A stretch of 64,000 nt of DNA from Streptosporangium lutulentum (GTDB lineage Bacteria > Actinomycetota > Actinomycetes > Streptosporangiales > Streptosporangiaceae): positions 5,146,001 through 5,210,000 of the forward strand of contig NZ_JAUSQU010000001.1 in the NCBI RefSeq assembly GCF_030811455.1. The letters are read 5' to 3'. The notes beneath the pieces were generated by a model, which was not told the DNA's origin, did not search any database, and saw nothing but the letters and a program-made list of their open reading frames with translations. Position numbers and translations under genes: made by a program. Shown piece by piece: positions 53,784 to 61,282 of the stretch. How positions within the stretch are numbered: position 1 is the first letter of the stretch; each line of letters starts with the position of its first letter.

Positions 53784-54707
53784 TTACCGGTACGGCTGCC
53801 ACCTGGCCGCCAGATCGCGGGCCTTGAAGCTGTACATGCGGTTCTCCCACTGCGGCCGTATCCCGGGGTTGCTGCGCAGGATGGGCAGGACGCTGGTCAC
53901 CAGCTTGAGCTCCCGAAGGCGCCGCAGCACCGGGAACCCCTCCCACCGGGTCACGTCGAAGCCGTACCCCTCGGCGAGCGGTGTGTGCTCGTCCTTGGGA
54001 TAGTCCATCCGCAGGCTGCCGACCGCCACCGGGGTCAGATCCCATTCGCGCGGGCCGATCGTCATGCCGTCGAAGTCGCATAACACCGGCCCGCCGGGGC
54101 CGGCGATGACGTTGCCCAGGAACACGTCTCCGTGGATCACTCCCGGAGGGAGCACGTAGTCGATCATGGCGAGCCGCTCTTCGACCTCGTCGCACTCGTC
54201 CAGCAGGAACGCGTGATCGACGGAGGACAGATCCTCCGGTTCGGCCAGCCGCTGGCGGATCTCGGCCATCGGCCTCCACATCGGAAGGTCCTGCGGCGAG
54301 CCGGGAAGCGCGTGCAGGCGCCTGAGCAGGACCGCCACGTCCGCGCCACCGGGACGGGGCCCCACCTCGGGGACGTACTCCCACAGGGTGACCAGGTGAC
54401 CTTCCACCCGCATCGGCTGCTCACAGCCGGGCAGGAGCCGTACCGCCGGAAAATCATGACCGGCCAGCCAGCGGGCGGCCCGCACCACCGTCGGCACGCT
54501 TTCCTGGACGGCGGTGGATCCGGCGATGCGCACCACGACGGGCGCCCGGTGGAGGCGGAAGACCGCGTTGTTGGTGAACTTGATCAGCTCGGCGCCGCCG
54601 GGTGCGAGTCCTACCCGGTCGCAGACGATTTCCAGCAGGAAATGGAGCCGGTCATAGGTGAGCCCTCCCGTGTAGTCGGTGGTCGTTGTGTCGGTGGTCG
54701 TCGTCAT
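53784..54707 (-). CDS. Aminoglycoside phosphotransferase-family kinase
   Basis: The 307-residue protein kinase-like enzyme has the catalytic loop IHGDVFLGNV (His192, Asp194, Asn199) and metal-binding CDFDGMTIGPREWDL (Asp211, Asp213). FTNNAVFRLHRAPVVVRIAG is the nucleotide-side strand. Its Thr-rich N-terminus (MTTTTDTTTTDY) is unusual. Family members phosphorylate antibiotics, sugars, lipids or peptides, and the substrate here is unknown. The ATG overlaps the regulator stop by four bases, so the two are coupled. A small inverted repeat (GGTAAG/CTTACC) covers its stop. Confidence 0.88.
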   Translation of the reverse strand: MTTTTDTTTTDYTGGLTYDRLHFLLEIVCDRVGLAPGGAELIKFTNNAVFRLHRAPVVVRIAGSTAVQESVPTVVRAARWLAGHDFPAVRLLPGCEQPMRVEGHLVTLWEYVPEVGPRPGGADVAVLLRRLHALPGSPQDLPMWRPMAEIRQRLAEPEDLSSVDHAFLLDECDEVEERLAMIDYVLPPGVIHGDVFLGNVIAGPGGPVLCDFDGMTIGPREWDLTPVAVGSLRMDYPKDEHTPLAEGYGFDVTRWEGFPVLRRLRELKLVTSVLPILRSNPGIRPQWENRMYSFKARDLAARWQPYR

Positions 54708-56068
54708 GCCGCGCGCACTTCCGAGATGCTCCGGGCGAGGCCTTGGGCGTCGCAGTTATGTGTCCGCCGTGTGGCGGCGTCTTCCAGGGGTGCGAGGCGA
54801 TCGATGATCCTCGCGGAACGGATCTGGGCCGCCAGCGCGACGGCCTCCTGGCCGGTGGCGATTCCGGCACTCATGTCACCGGCTCTGAGCTGGACCGTCG
54901 CGAGGGCGGTCAGCTCGAAGGCCCTGCTCCTGGTCATGCTCAGGTCGCGGCCCTCTATCGCGTTGGTGAGCAGCTGCGCGGCGGTTTCGAGGTGGGCGTC
55001 GGTGAGGCCCGCGTAGACCATGCCGTTCGTGGCGTCGAGGTCGGCGGTGCCGAAGAAGCTCACCCACACCGGGGGCTTGCGGTCGCGGGCGCTGGCACGA
55101 GCCAGCTCGTCGCGTGCCCTGCTGATCGACTTGAGGGCGAGCTCGCTGTCGCCCAGCAGGGCGTAAGCCCATGCCTCGTTGGCGCAGAGCATCGCCACGG
55201 TCCGCTCACAGCTGGCGTCCTGCGCGCAGATCTGCCCCAGCTGGAAGAACCGCAGCGCGTCCAGGACCCGGTCGCAGTGGAGGTGGACGCGACCCATTCG
55301 ATACAGGACGTTGGCCGCCAGCGAGGAGTTTCTGGCGTGCTTGGCCTGCTCCAGCGCGCGAGCCAGATGGCTTCTGGCCGAGCCGTACAGCCCGACGTCG
55401 AAGGAGGTCCAGCCCGCCAGGTTGTGCTGATCCGCCAGCGCCTCGTGCAACCGGAGACCGACGTTCTCCGCGTACGAGGCGTGCAGCAGCCGCTGCGACC
55501 ATGCCAGCTGAGCCACCACCGCGTCCCGGCAGACCCCACCCCCGTGTTTGTAGTCCAGGGCTCGCAGCGTGCGGGTCACCGTCTCGACCTGCTCGACATC
55601 GGCCATGCCGATCCGGTGCGGGGCCGGGGTCTCCACCGGCGCCAGCGGCTCCGCCCATTCCTCCGCGTCTCCGGTCGCCACGCCGATGGTGACCTGTGCG
55701 GCGTGCGCGAGCATGCGCCGTACCTGCTCGTCCTCATCGGGATCGCCGCGATGGTCGGACACCGCCGCCCCGGCGAGCCTGGCCGACGAGGCGTCATAGG
55801 CCAGGCCCATGTAGCCGCGCGGGACTCCCAGCCCGTCGGCGATCCGGCCCAGCACCTCGTACGCCATCACCTGACGGCCCTTGAGGATCTCGGAGATCTC
55901 CGACTGGGACTGCGCCGTGAGCGCGGCTATATGGCGCTGGGAGATCCCGATTCGTTGCAGCAGTCCATAGACGGCGGCCATGTCCCTGGCCGCCAGGGCC
56001 TGCCGCATCTGCGGACGTTCCCAGACGACGGGGTCGATTTGCTGCTCATTCGCATGGCTGACGTTCAT
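54704..56068 (-). CDS. XRE-family regulator with TPR-like C-terminal domain
   Basis: This 454-residue protein has an N-terminal helix-turn-helix (about 35-88: LLQRIGISQRHIAALTAQSQSEISEILKGRQ and IADGLGVPRGYMGLAYD). A helical repeat region (about 150-440: LRLHEALADQHNLAGW, SSLAANVLYRMGRVHLH, MLCANEAWAYALLGDSELALKSISRAR) follows. The architecture, DNA-binding head plus TPR body, is that of RRNPP-like peptide-sensing regulators, though many actinobacterial members have no known ligand. I chose ATG 56068 because GGAAGGG lies just upstream. It is first in an operon with the phosphotransferase and the 30-residue peptide gene. Confidence 0.85.
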   Translation of the reverse strand: MNVSHANEQQIDPVVWERPQMRQALAARDMAAVYGLLQRIGISQRHIAALTAQSQSEISEILKGRQVMAYEVLGRIADGLGVPRGYMGLAYDASSARLAGAAVSDHRGDPDEDEQVRRMLAHAAQVTIGVATGDAEEWAEPLAPVETPAPHRIGMADVEQVETVTRTLRALDYKHGGGVCRDAVVAQLAWSQRLLHASYAENVGLRLHEALADQHNLAGWTSFDVGLYGSARSHLARALEQAKHARNSSLAANVLYRMGRVHLHCDRVLDALRFFQLGQICAQDASCERTVAMLCANEAWAYALLGDSELALKSISRARDELARASARDRKPPVWVSFFGTADLDATNGMVYAGLTDAHLETAAQLLTNAIEGRDLSMTRSRAFELTALATVQLRAGDMSAGIATGQEAVALAAQIRSARIIDRLAPLEDAATRRTHNCDAQGLARSISEVRAA

Positions 56069-56425
56069 GCCGACCCTTCCACGGCCGAGTTGCTTTGACG
56101 TCACGGTAGCCAGGCCCCACCACGTCCGTAGCCGTATCGGCAGGACCGATCACTCAAGGTAATCGGCGCGACTGATCACCGACGTGACATGCGGAGAGTA
56201 TGAGTTCAGCAACTTTCCGTACATCGGCCCCGTGGCACAGGATCGCAACCAGATCGTAATCAGGCTGCGCCCATCCATCTAGATCGTCCACATCCAGCGC
56301 TTCCCTCGGTTCCGGCAGGGATACGTCCCAGGGCCGGTATCCGGGATTCGGCCTCTCACCGATGCCGGCACCCAGGCTCCGGCCGGCGGTGCAACGTTCC
56401 CGTCCCCTACCTCACAGGAGCAACG
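56069..56425. other. Divergent promoter region of the XRE and RsbW-like genes
   Basis: About 350 bases between the two starts hold no gene. Two related short motifs, ACCGATCAC and ACTGATCAC, lie near 56147 and 56171 and could be half-sites for the regulator. AGGAG at its right end is the ribosome site of the ATPase gene. Confidence 0.45.
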
Positions 56426-56926
56426 ATGCTCACCGAGCAGGCTCCCGCCCCGAACCCATGCGCGCCCGGCAAGCACCGCAGCCGCTTCCGGATGATCGCC
56501 TGGTGCCTGCCTCCCGACAGCGCGGCCCGTCGCGCCCGCAATCTGCTCCGCGATCGATTGTCCCGGCTCCCTCTCTCCGTCGACGCGATCGCCGAACTCG
56601 AGGTCGTGGTCACCGAGCTGGCCACCAACGCGGCCGCCTACGCCCCCGGCCCCTACGAGCTCCGCATCCTGCACGACGACGGCCTGCCGATCAGGGCCGA
56701 GGTGGTCGACGCCGGTACGGGCTCCACCCTGGTCGAACACCTCCTGAACCGCCCGTTCAGCATCCCCGACCGCATCGACGAGCTGGAACTCGGCGGGCGG
56801 GGCCTGCGGATCGTCGCCGAGCTCACCCACGGGCAGTGCGGCGCCCAGTGGACCCGGCTGTGCGGCACCGGGCAGAGCGGAACCGGCGTCTGGTTCGACC
56901 TGCCCACACGACGCCGCTGGACCTGA
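56426..56926 (+). CDS. RsbW-like ATP-binding protein (anti-sigma kinase family)
   Basis: This 166-residue GHKL ATPase shows the N box ELEVVVTELATNAAAYAP and the G box ELGGRGLRIVAELT. It is the short stand-alone type found in large numbers in actinomycetes next to XRE regulators. Such proteins bind or phosphorylate anti-anti-sigma partners, or work with a neighbouring XRE protein as in whiJ-like loci. AGGAG precedes the ATG. It diverges from the XRE-TPR gene. Confidence 0.88.
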   Translation: MLTEQAPAPNPCAPGKHRSRFRMIAWCLPPDSAARRARNLLRDRLSRLPLSVDAIAELEVVVTELATNAAAYAPGPYELRILHDDGLPIRAEVVDAGTGSTLVEHLLNRPFSIPDRIDELELGGRGLRIVAELTHGQCGAQWTRLCGTGQSGTGVWFDLPTRRRWT

Positions 56927-57166
56927 TCTTCACATGGCACGCCGCCGTCGGCGGCGCGTGCCTTGAACGCGGCCACGGCGGGCACGCCGGGAGGCCGCCT
57001 TCCGCCGAGTGACAACGGTCGTTCGCCCGCTCCTCCGGTCACAGCTAGTTGTGTCCCATTCGATGTTTTCTGTACGTCCGAATAGGCGTTATATGTCAGC
57101 AAGATCCCCTAGGGTGCCGTTCTGGAAAACCTAAGAAGGTCGCAACGGGCGCGAGGAAGGATCCGC

Positions 57167-58117
57167 GTGAAGATCAGAGGTTTTACGGCAGGGGCGGCCC
57201 TGCTGCTCAGCCTGGTGGGCGCCGTCACACTGGCGCCCGCAGCCGGCGCGGCCGGCACAGCGGATGCGGTCAGCACGACCGCCGCACGACCGAATTTCCA
57301 GCTGCCCTTCCCCTGCGGCCAGAAATGGGCCGGTACGAGCGGCAGTTATGCCCACCGGTCGTGGGAGATCGACTTCAACCGGGGCGGCTCGGCGAGCGCC
57401 GATCTCGGCGACACCGTGGTCGCCGCCGCCGCCGGCACGGTCGTCACCTCGGCCAACCAGGGTTCGACGAACGGTTTCGGCAACCTGGTCAAGATCGACC
57501 ACGGCGGTGGCTGGTCGACCTACTACGCGCACCTGCAGGTGCGATCGGTGAGCGTCGGCGCCCACGTCGCCGCGGGGCAGAAGATCGGCCAGGTCGGCAA
57601 CACCACCAGGCCGGGCGACAGCCTCCCCGTTCACCTGCACTTCGAGGTGCGCACGAGCGGTTCCTACCCCGCGAACGTCCAGAAGGCCGTCTTCAACGGC
57701 GCCACGTTCGGCTACCCCGGGCAGACCCTGACCTCGAAGAACTGCGGTGGCGGCAGCACCGGCGGCGGCGGGAGCACCGGCGGCGGGAGCACCAACCCCT
57801 ACACCCCCGAGAAGGCCTGCGGCAGCGGATACGCCGTGATCGACTCGGCCGCCCTCGGCTCGGCCGGCAAGGTGTACCTGCTCTTCAACAAGTCCACCGG
57901 CAAAAACTGCGTGACCACGATGAAGAGCGCGTCCCTCGGCAAGGGCAGCGCCGCGTCGGCCTACCTGGAGGTGAAGGGCAAGTCCCGGATCACCGACTCG
58001 GGCAACTACGACTACTACGCCGGCCCGGTGACGGCCGCCGGCGCGAAGCAGTGCGTCAAGTGGGGCGGCAAGGCGGGCTCCGCCGTCTACGACAGCCCCT
58101 TCGAGCACTGCGGCTGA
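57167..58117 (+). CDS. Secreted M23-family metallopeptidase
   Basis: The 316-residue protein has a signal peptide (MKIRGFTAGAALLLSLVGAV, cleavage near AAGAAG at about 30). The LytM-type domain carries the zinc site His63, Asp69 and His158, with His122 (YYAHL) and His156 (HLHFE). A Gly/Ser linker leads to a C-terminal domain of about 95 residues with paired cysteines that may bind the wall. It likely cuts peptidoglycan cross-links. A GTG start follows GGAAGGAT. A 16-pair terminator follows the stop. Confidence 0.9.
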   Translation: MKIRGFTAGAALLLSLVGAVTLAPAAGAAGTADAVSTTAARPNFQLPFPCGQKWAGTSGSYAHRSWEIDFNRGGSASADLGDTVVAAAAGTVVTSANQGSTNGFGNLVKIDHGGGWSTYYAHLQVRSVSVGAHVAAGQKIGQVGNTTRPGDSLPVHLHFEVRTSGSYPANVQKAVFNGATFGYPGQTLTSKNCGGGSTGGGGSTGGGSTNPYTPEKACGSGYAVIDSAALGSAGKVYLLFNKSTGKNCVTTMKSASLGKGSAASAYLEVKGKSRITDSGNYDYYAGPVTAAGAKQCVKWGGKAGSAVYDSPFEHCG

Positions 58118-58134
58118 CCGTTCGCGTTCGCTGA

Positions 58135-58168
58135 GAAGGCCACTCCCGGTCGACCGGGAGTGGCCTTC
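58135..58168. terminator. Terminator of the M23 gene
   Basis: GAAGGCCACTCCCGGT pairs perfectly with the matching arm 58153-58168 around a two-base centre, 18 bases after the stop at 58117. Confidence 0.85.
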
Positions 58169-58272
58169 CCGCGCTCGGCACGGGCGACCGCCCGCCGGCG
58201 TCCTCACCCGGGCCGTGGAACTCGAACGACACGGCTCCTGAACGGGCACGACCCCATCTGAGAGGATCACGC

Positions 58273-58677
58273 ATGACACACATCGAGTTCGGCACTCCGC
58301 CGACGCTGCCGCCGACCAACGGGTACAGCCATGTCGCCGGCGTCCAGCCGGGGAGCCGGCTTGTCTGGACCTCGGGTCAGGTCCCGATCGCCGCGGACGG
58401 CACGCCCGCCGCCGCCGACGACTGGGAGGCCCAGACGCGCCTGACCATGCAGAACGTCGGAGCCGCGCTCAAGGCGGGCGGCGCGACCTGGGACGACGTG
58501 TTCAAGCTCACGATCTTTGTCGTCGACACCTCGGCCCTGCCCGTGATCCGGGCCGTACGCGACGAGTTCGTCAACCTGGAACGGCCGCCGACGAGCTCAC
58601 TCGTGCAGGTCGCGGGCCTTTTCCGGCCGGACATCCTGATCGAGATCGAGGCGGTCGCCGCGGTCCGGGGCGAATGA
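58273..58677 (+). CDS. RidA family protein
   Basis: This 134-residue protein reads NGYSHVAGVQPGSRLVWTSGQVPIAADG, QTRLTMQNVGAALKAGGATWDDVFKLTIFVVD and RPPTSSLVQVAGLFRPDILIEIEAVAAV, a clear RidA/YjgF trimer fold. The conserved arginine of enamine deaminases (IEIEA-x-A) lies close to the end. AGAGGA precedes the ATG. It is unrelated in position to the other RidA at 26490. Confidence 0.88.
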   Translation: MTHIEFGTPPTLPPTNGYSHVAGVQPGSRLVWTSGQVPIAADGTPAAADDWEAQTRLTMQNVGAALKAGGATWDDVFKLTIFVVDTSALPVIRAVRDEFVNLERPPTSSLVQVAGLFRPDILIEIEAVAAVRGE

Positions 58678-58719
58678 CGGCCCGAGCCGGGATGCCGGGC
58701 GGGTGAACACCCCACCGGT

Positions 58720-59610
58720 TCAGCGGTGCAGCCACTCCAGGAGATCCGGTGGAGCCAGCCGGCTCACCCGCTCGTGGTAACGGGCCAGTTCGTCATCGGA
58801 GAGAAGCTCGCGACCCGAACCGGACGCGCCGCGACGGAAGAACGCGGCGGTGTCCTTGAGGACACCGGAATGATTCGGCGCGAGCTCATCGGCGCGGGAC
58901 CGCATGCTGGTGAAGGTCGCGGACTCCACCAGCCTCGGCCATTCTTCCTCCGGCACCTGGATGTCCAGCGATCGAGCGAGCCCGCGCATCTCGCCGGCCA
59001 GATCGGACAACAGGTCGTCGTAGTGCACCAGGACGACGTTCGGCTGTCGAAGACGACGCGTCCAGGCGTCCGACAGGTGCCACATCACTCCCGGCAACGA
59101 GTCCATCGCCGCCCTGGGCGACACGTCCTTGTCCACCCAGCGGAGCAACCACTCGCGCAACGGCGGGGTCGGCGGCGGCGGTCCGGACGGCTCCGACTGG
59201 TTCGTGAGCATCCGGATCCGTTCGCGGTCGAGGTTGTCGCCCTGGTGGTAGAGGGACACGGCCATGTCGAGCGGATGACGCGCCACCACGACATAAGTGG
59301 CCCGCTCGTCGAGGGGAATCCCGTCGAGCGGGGTGTGCGTTTTGATGAACCGGCGGTGCCGCTGAGCCGCAAGGAGCCCGTACACCTCGTCTTTCGCGGT
59401 GACCAGGTGGTCCAGCCACGGCGACATCTCCGGTAACGGCTTCGGCAGCCCGGGGGTCTGGAAGATCAGCAGTGCGCAGATCATCTGCATCCACGTCGTA
59501 CCGCTCTTCGAACGCGTGCTGATCACGATGTCGCCCTGCCGGAACGGGAACCCGTCCCACCGGGCGCTGTCCTCCTCAGAGGACACGTATTTCACGGGGG
59601 GTTCGATCAT
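58720..59610 (-). CDS. PAPS-dependent sulfotransferase
   Basis: The 296-residue enzyme has the 5'-phosphosulfate loop TRSKSGTTWMQ (32-42) and the 3'-phosphate region YVVVARHPLDMAVSLYHQGDN. The C-terminal HSGVLKD and FFRRGASGSGRE resemble the GxxGxxK-type loop of cytosolic sulfotransferases. It transfers sulfate from PAPS to a hydroxyl or amine of a small molecule. ATG 59610 has GGAG eight bases upstream; longer frames lack one. Being 1.7 kb from a LanM gene, it could be a tailoring enzyme, but it may be independent. Confidence 0.88.
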   Translation of the reverse strand: MIEPPVKYVSSEEDSARWDGFPFRQGDIVISTRSKSGTTWMQMICALLIFQTPGLPKPLPEMSPWLDHLVTAKDEVYGLLAAQRHRRFIKTHTPLDGIPLDERATYVVVARHPLDMAVSLYHQGDNLDRERIRMLTNQSEPSGPPPPTPPLREWLLRWVDKDVSPRAAMDSLPGVMWHLSDAWTRRLRQPNVVLVHYDDLLSDLAGEMRGLARSLDIQVPEEEWPRLVESATFTSMRSRADELAPNHSGVLKDTAAFFRRGASGSGRELLSDDELARYHERVSRLAPPDLLEWLHR

Positions 59611-59880
59611 TCGCTTTCTCCTGCCTTCGGATCCGGCTCGACGGCGGTGACGGCGACGCCCCGGGCCGCGCGCGGGGCGGTACGTCCTCAACCGGGGCGG
59701 CCGGGCAATCGGGCCTGATCCTCTCGTACTCACCGGCGACTCCGCGAAAGCCGGAGCGCCTCAAGGTCCTCGCCGGACTCGGGGCGACTCACCGATCGAC
59801 AGCCCGGAGGAGTCGCGCCGTCACTCCGTTGAACAGGCACAATTCAAGAACGAAGCACATCATCCCCGGCGAGGACACGC
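59611..59880. other. Divergent intergenic region
   Basis: This 270-base stretch between the sulfotransferase and phosphatase starts should hold both promoters. I see no gene. A GAGGA ribosome site is at its right end. Confidence 0.45.
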
Positions 59881-60636
59881 GTGCGCATCACCTACGAGAC
59901 CGCGGCGGCGCCCGGTCGCCCGCACAACGAGGACTACGTGATCGGCGGCCCGACGTGGGTCGCCGTTCTCGACGGTGCCACGGCCCCGGCCGGGGTCGAC
60001 TCCGGCTGCCGGCATGACGTCCCGTGGCTGGTCACCCGGCTCGGCGGTGCGCTGGCCCACCGGCTCGCGACACGGCCCAAGGAGAGCCTGCCCGTTGTCG
60101 TGGCCGACGCCATCCGGGCGACGATGACGGCCCATGCCGGCACCTGCGATCTGACCAACCCTGACAGCCCGTCCTCCACGGTGGCGGTCCTGCGCGAGCG
60201 TGACGGGCTGGTGGACTACCTGGTGCTGTGCGACTCGCCCATCGTGCTCCGGCGCACGGACGGCACGCTCACCCTGATCGACGACGACCGCACCGACCGT
60301 CTCCCCGGCGGGCGCCCGTACGGTCTCGAACTGGTCCGCTCGTCGCGGAACCGGGCGGGAGGATTCTGGGTCGCCTCCACGGTGCCGGAAGCCGCGTACG
60401 AGGCGCTGACGGGGTCGGCCGAACTGGGCACGGTGAGCGGCGCGCTGCTGGTCACCGACGGCGTGACGCGGCTGATGGAGTGGTACGACCTCTCCTGGGA
60501 ACAGGCGGTGATCACGGCTGCCACCGCCGGACCCGCGGAGCTGATCGCCCAGGTGCGGCGAGAGGAGACGCGGAGGGGCACGCCGGGCCTCGCGAAGCGG
60601 CACGATGACGCGACGGCGGCGTGGGTCTCCTGGTGA
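59881..60636 (+). CDS. PP2C-like protein phosphatase
   Basis: The 251-residue protein keeps the metal-binding aspartates of PP2C phosphatases in HNEDYV, VAVLDGATAP, LLVTDGVTRLMEWYD and KRHDDATAAW. Spacing is compressed compared with PstP, and no membrane helix is present. It should dephosphorylate Ser/Thr or serve as a small stand-alone phosphatase. A GTG start has GAGGA upstream. Function beside a lanthipeptide gene is unclear. Confidence 0.85.
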   Translation: MRITYETAAAPGRPHNEDYVIGGPTWVAVLDGATAPAGVDSGCRHDVPWLVTRLGGALAHRLATRPKESLPVVVADAIRATMTAHAGTCDLTNPDSPSSTVAVLRERDGLVDYLVLCDSPIVLRRTDGTLTLIDDDRTDRLPGGRPYGLELVRSSRNRAGGFWVASTVPEAAYEALTGSAELGTVSGALLVTDGVTRLMEWYDLSWEQAVITAATAGPAELIAQVRREETRRGTPGLAKRHDDATAAWVSW

Positions 60637-60664
60637 TCAGGCGCGGACGGATGACGTCCGACGG

Positions 60665-60970
60665 TCACTCCCGCGTCGAGCCGCCGTCCTGCCCGGTGAG
60701 ACCGTGGGCCTCCTCCTGGCCGAAGCCGATCACGATGTACCTGCCGTTGGCGTAGCTGACCACGGGCCGCCGGAGCGTCTCACCCACCCTGCGGGCGACC
60801 CCCTGGAACAGCTCCACCATCTCCGGGGTGTCGGCGCTCACCCTGAACCGTCCGTTGGCGACGAGTTGCTGAGCGACGAGGGTGGCGAAGTTCGCCTCGG
60901 CCCGGGCCTTCTCCTCCGCGCTGAGAGGGGTGCGCCCGGTCGCGAGCCGCGTGGTCGAAGGGTGGGTCAC
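60665..60970 (-). CDS. Small conserved-looking hypothetical protein
   Basis: The 101-residue soluble protein begins MTHPSTTRLATGRTPLSAEEKARAEANFATLVAQQLV and has a C-terminal strand pair RRPVVSYANGRYIVIGF. GTG 60970 has AGGAG eight bases upstream, while the longer frame to 61060 lacks a site. It has no cysteine, so it is not a lanthipeptide precursor. It converges on the phosphatase gene. I do not recognise it. Confidence 0.6.
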   Translation of the reverse strand: MTHPSTTRLATGRTPLSAEEKARAEANFATLVAQQLVANGRFRVSADTPEMVELFQGVARRVGETLRRPVVSYANGRYIVIGFGQEEAHGLTGQDGGSTRE

Positions 60971-61141
60971 CGCTGATCTCCTCGAGGTTGAGTCCTTCCA
61001 GGATGTCACCCGCACCTCCTTTGAACCACTTTCGGCCGACCGGTACACGGACGTCCGCATGCGTCAGCCCGGCGCCCGGAGGATCGACGGACCGCGGCGG
61101 TACTCCGCCGGCCGGCGAGGTCGGCACGGTGGACGCGTCTG

Positions 61142-61170
61142 ACTACGTATTTCTACCGACACTACGTAGT
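61142..61170. promoter_or_regulatory. Twin TACGTA operator-like elements upstream of lanM
   Basis: ACTACGTA occurs at 61142-61149 and again at 61161-61168. The second is part of the perfect palindrome ACTACGTAGT. The 19-base spacing puts both on the same helix face, about 115 bases before the lanM start. A dimeric repressor or activator site is plausible. Confidence 0.5.
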
Positions 61171-61282
61171 TCAACGGATGTTCCCCGGCACAAGCAGACT
61201 CATTCTGATTTCGGCCCTGGGCCGGAGGCGATGCCGTGGTCCGGGGTTTCGGCTCTGCTGGATCGATCAGTGAGGAATCGCC

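Noticed and set aside
60971..61282. Search for a lanthipeptide precursor directly upstream of lanM
   Set aside because: No short plus-strand ORF with a ribosome site, a leader and Cys/Ser/Thr core is present. The minus-strand 101-residue protein has no cysteine.
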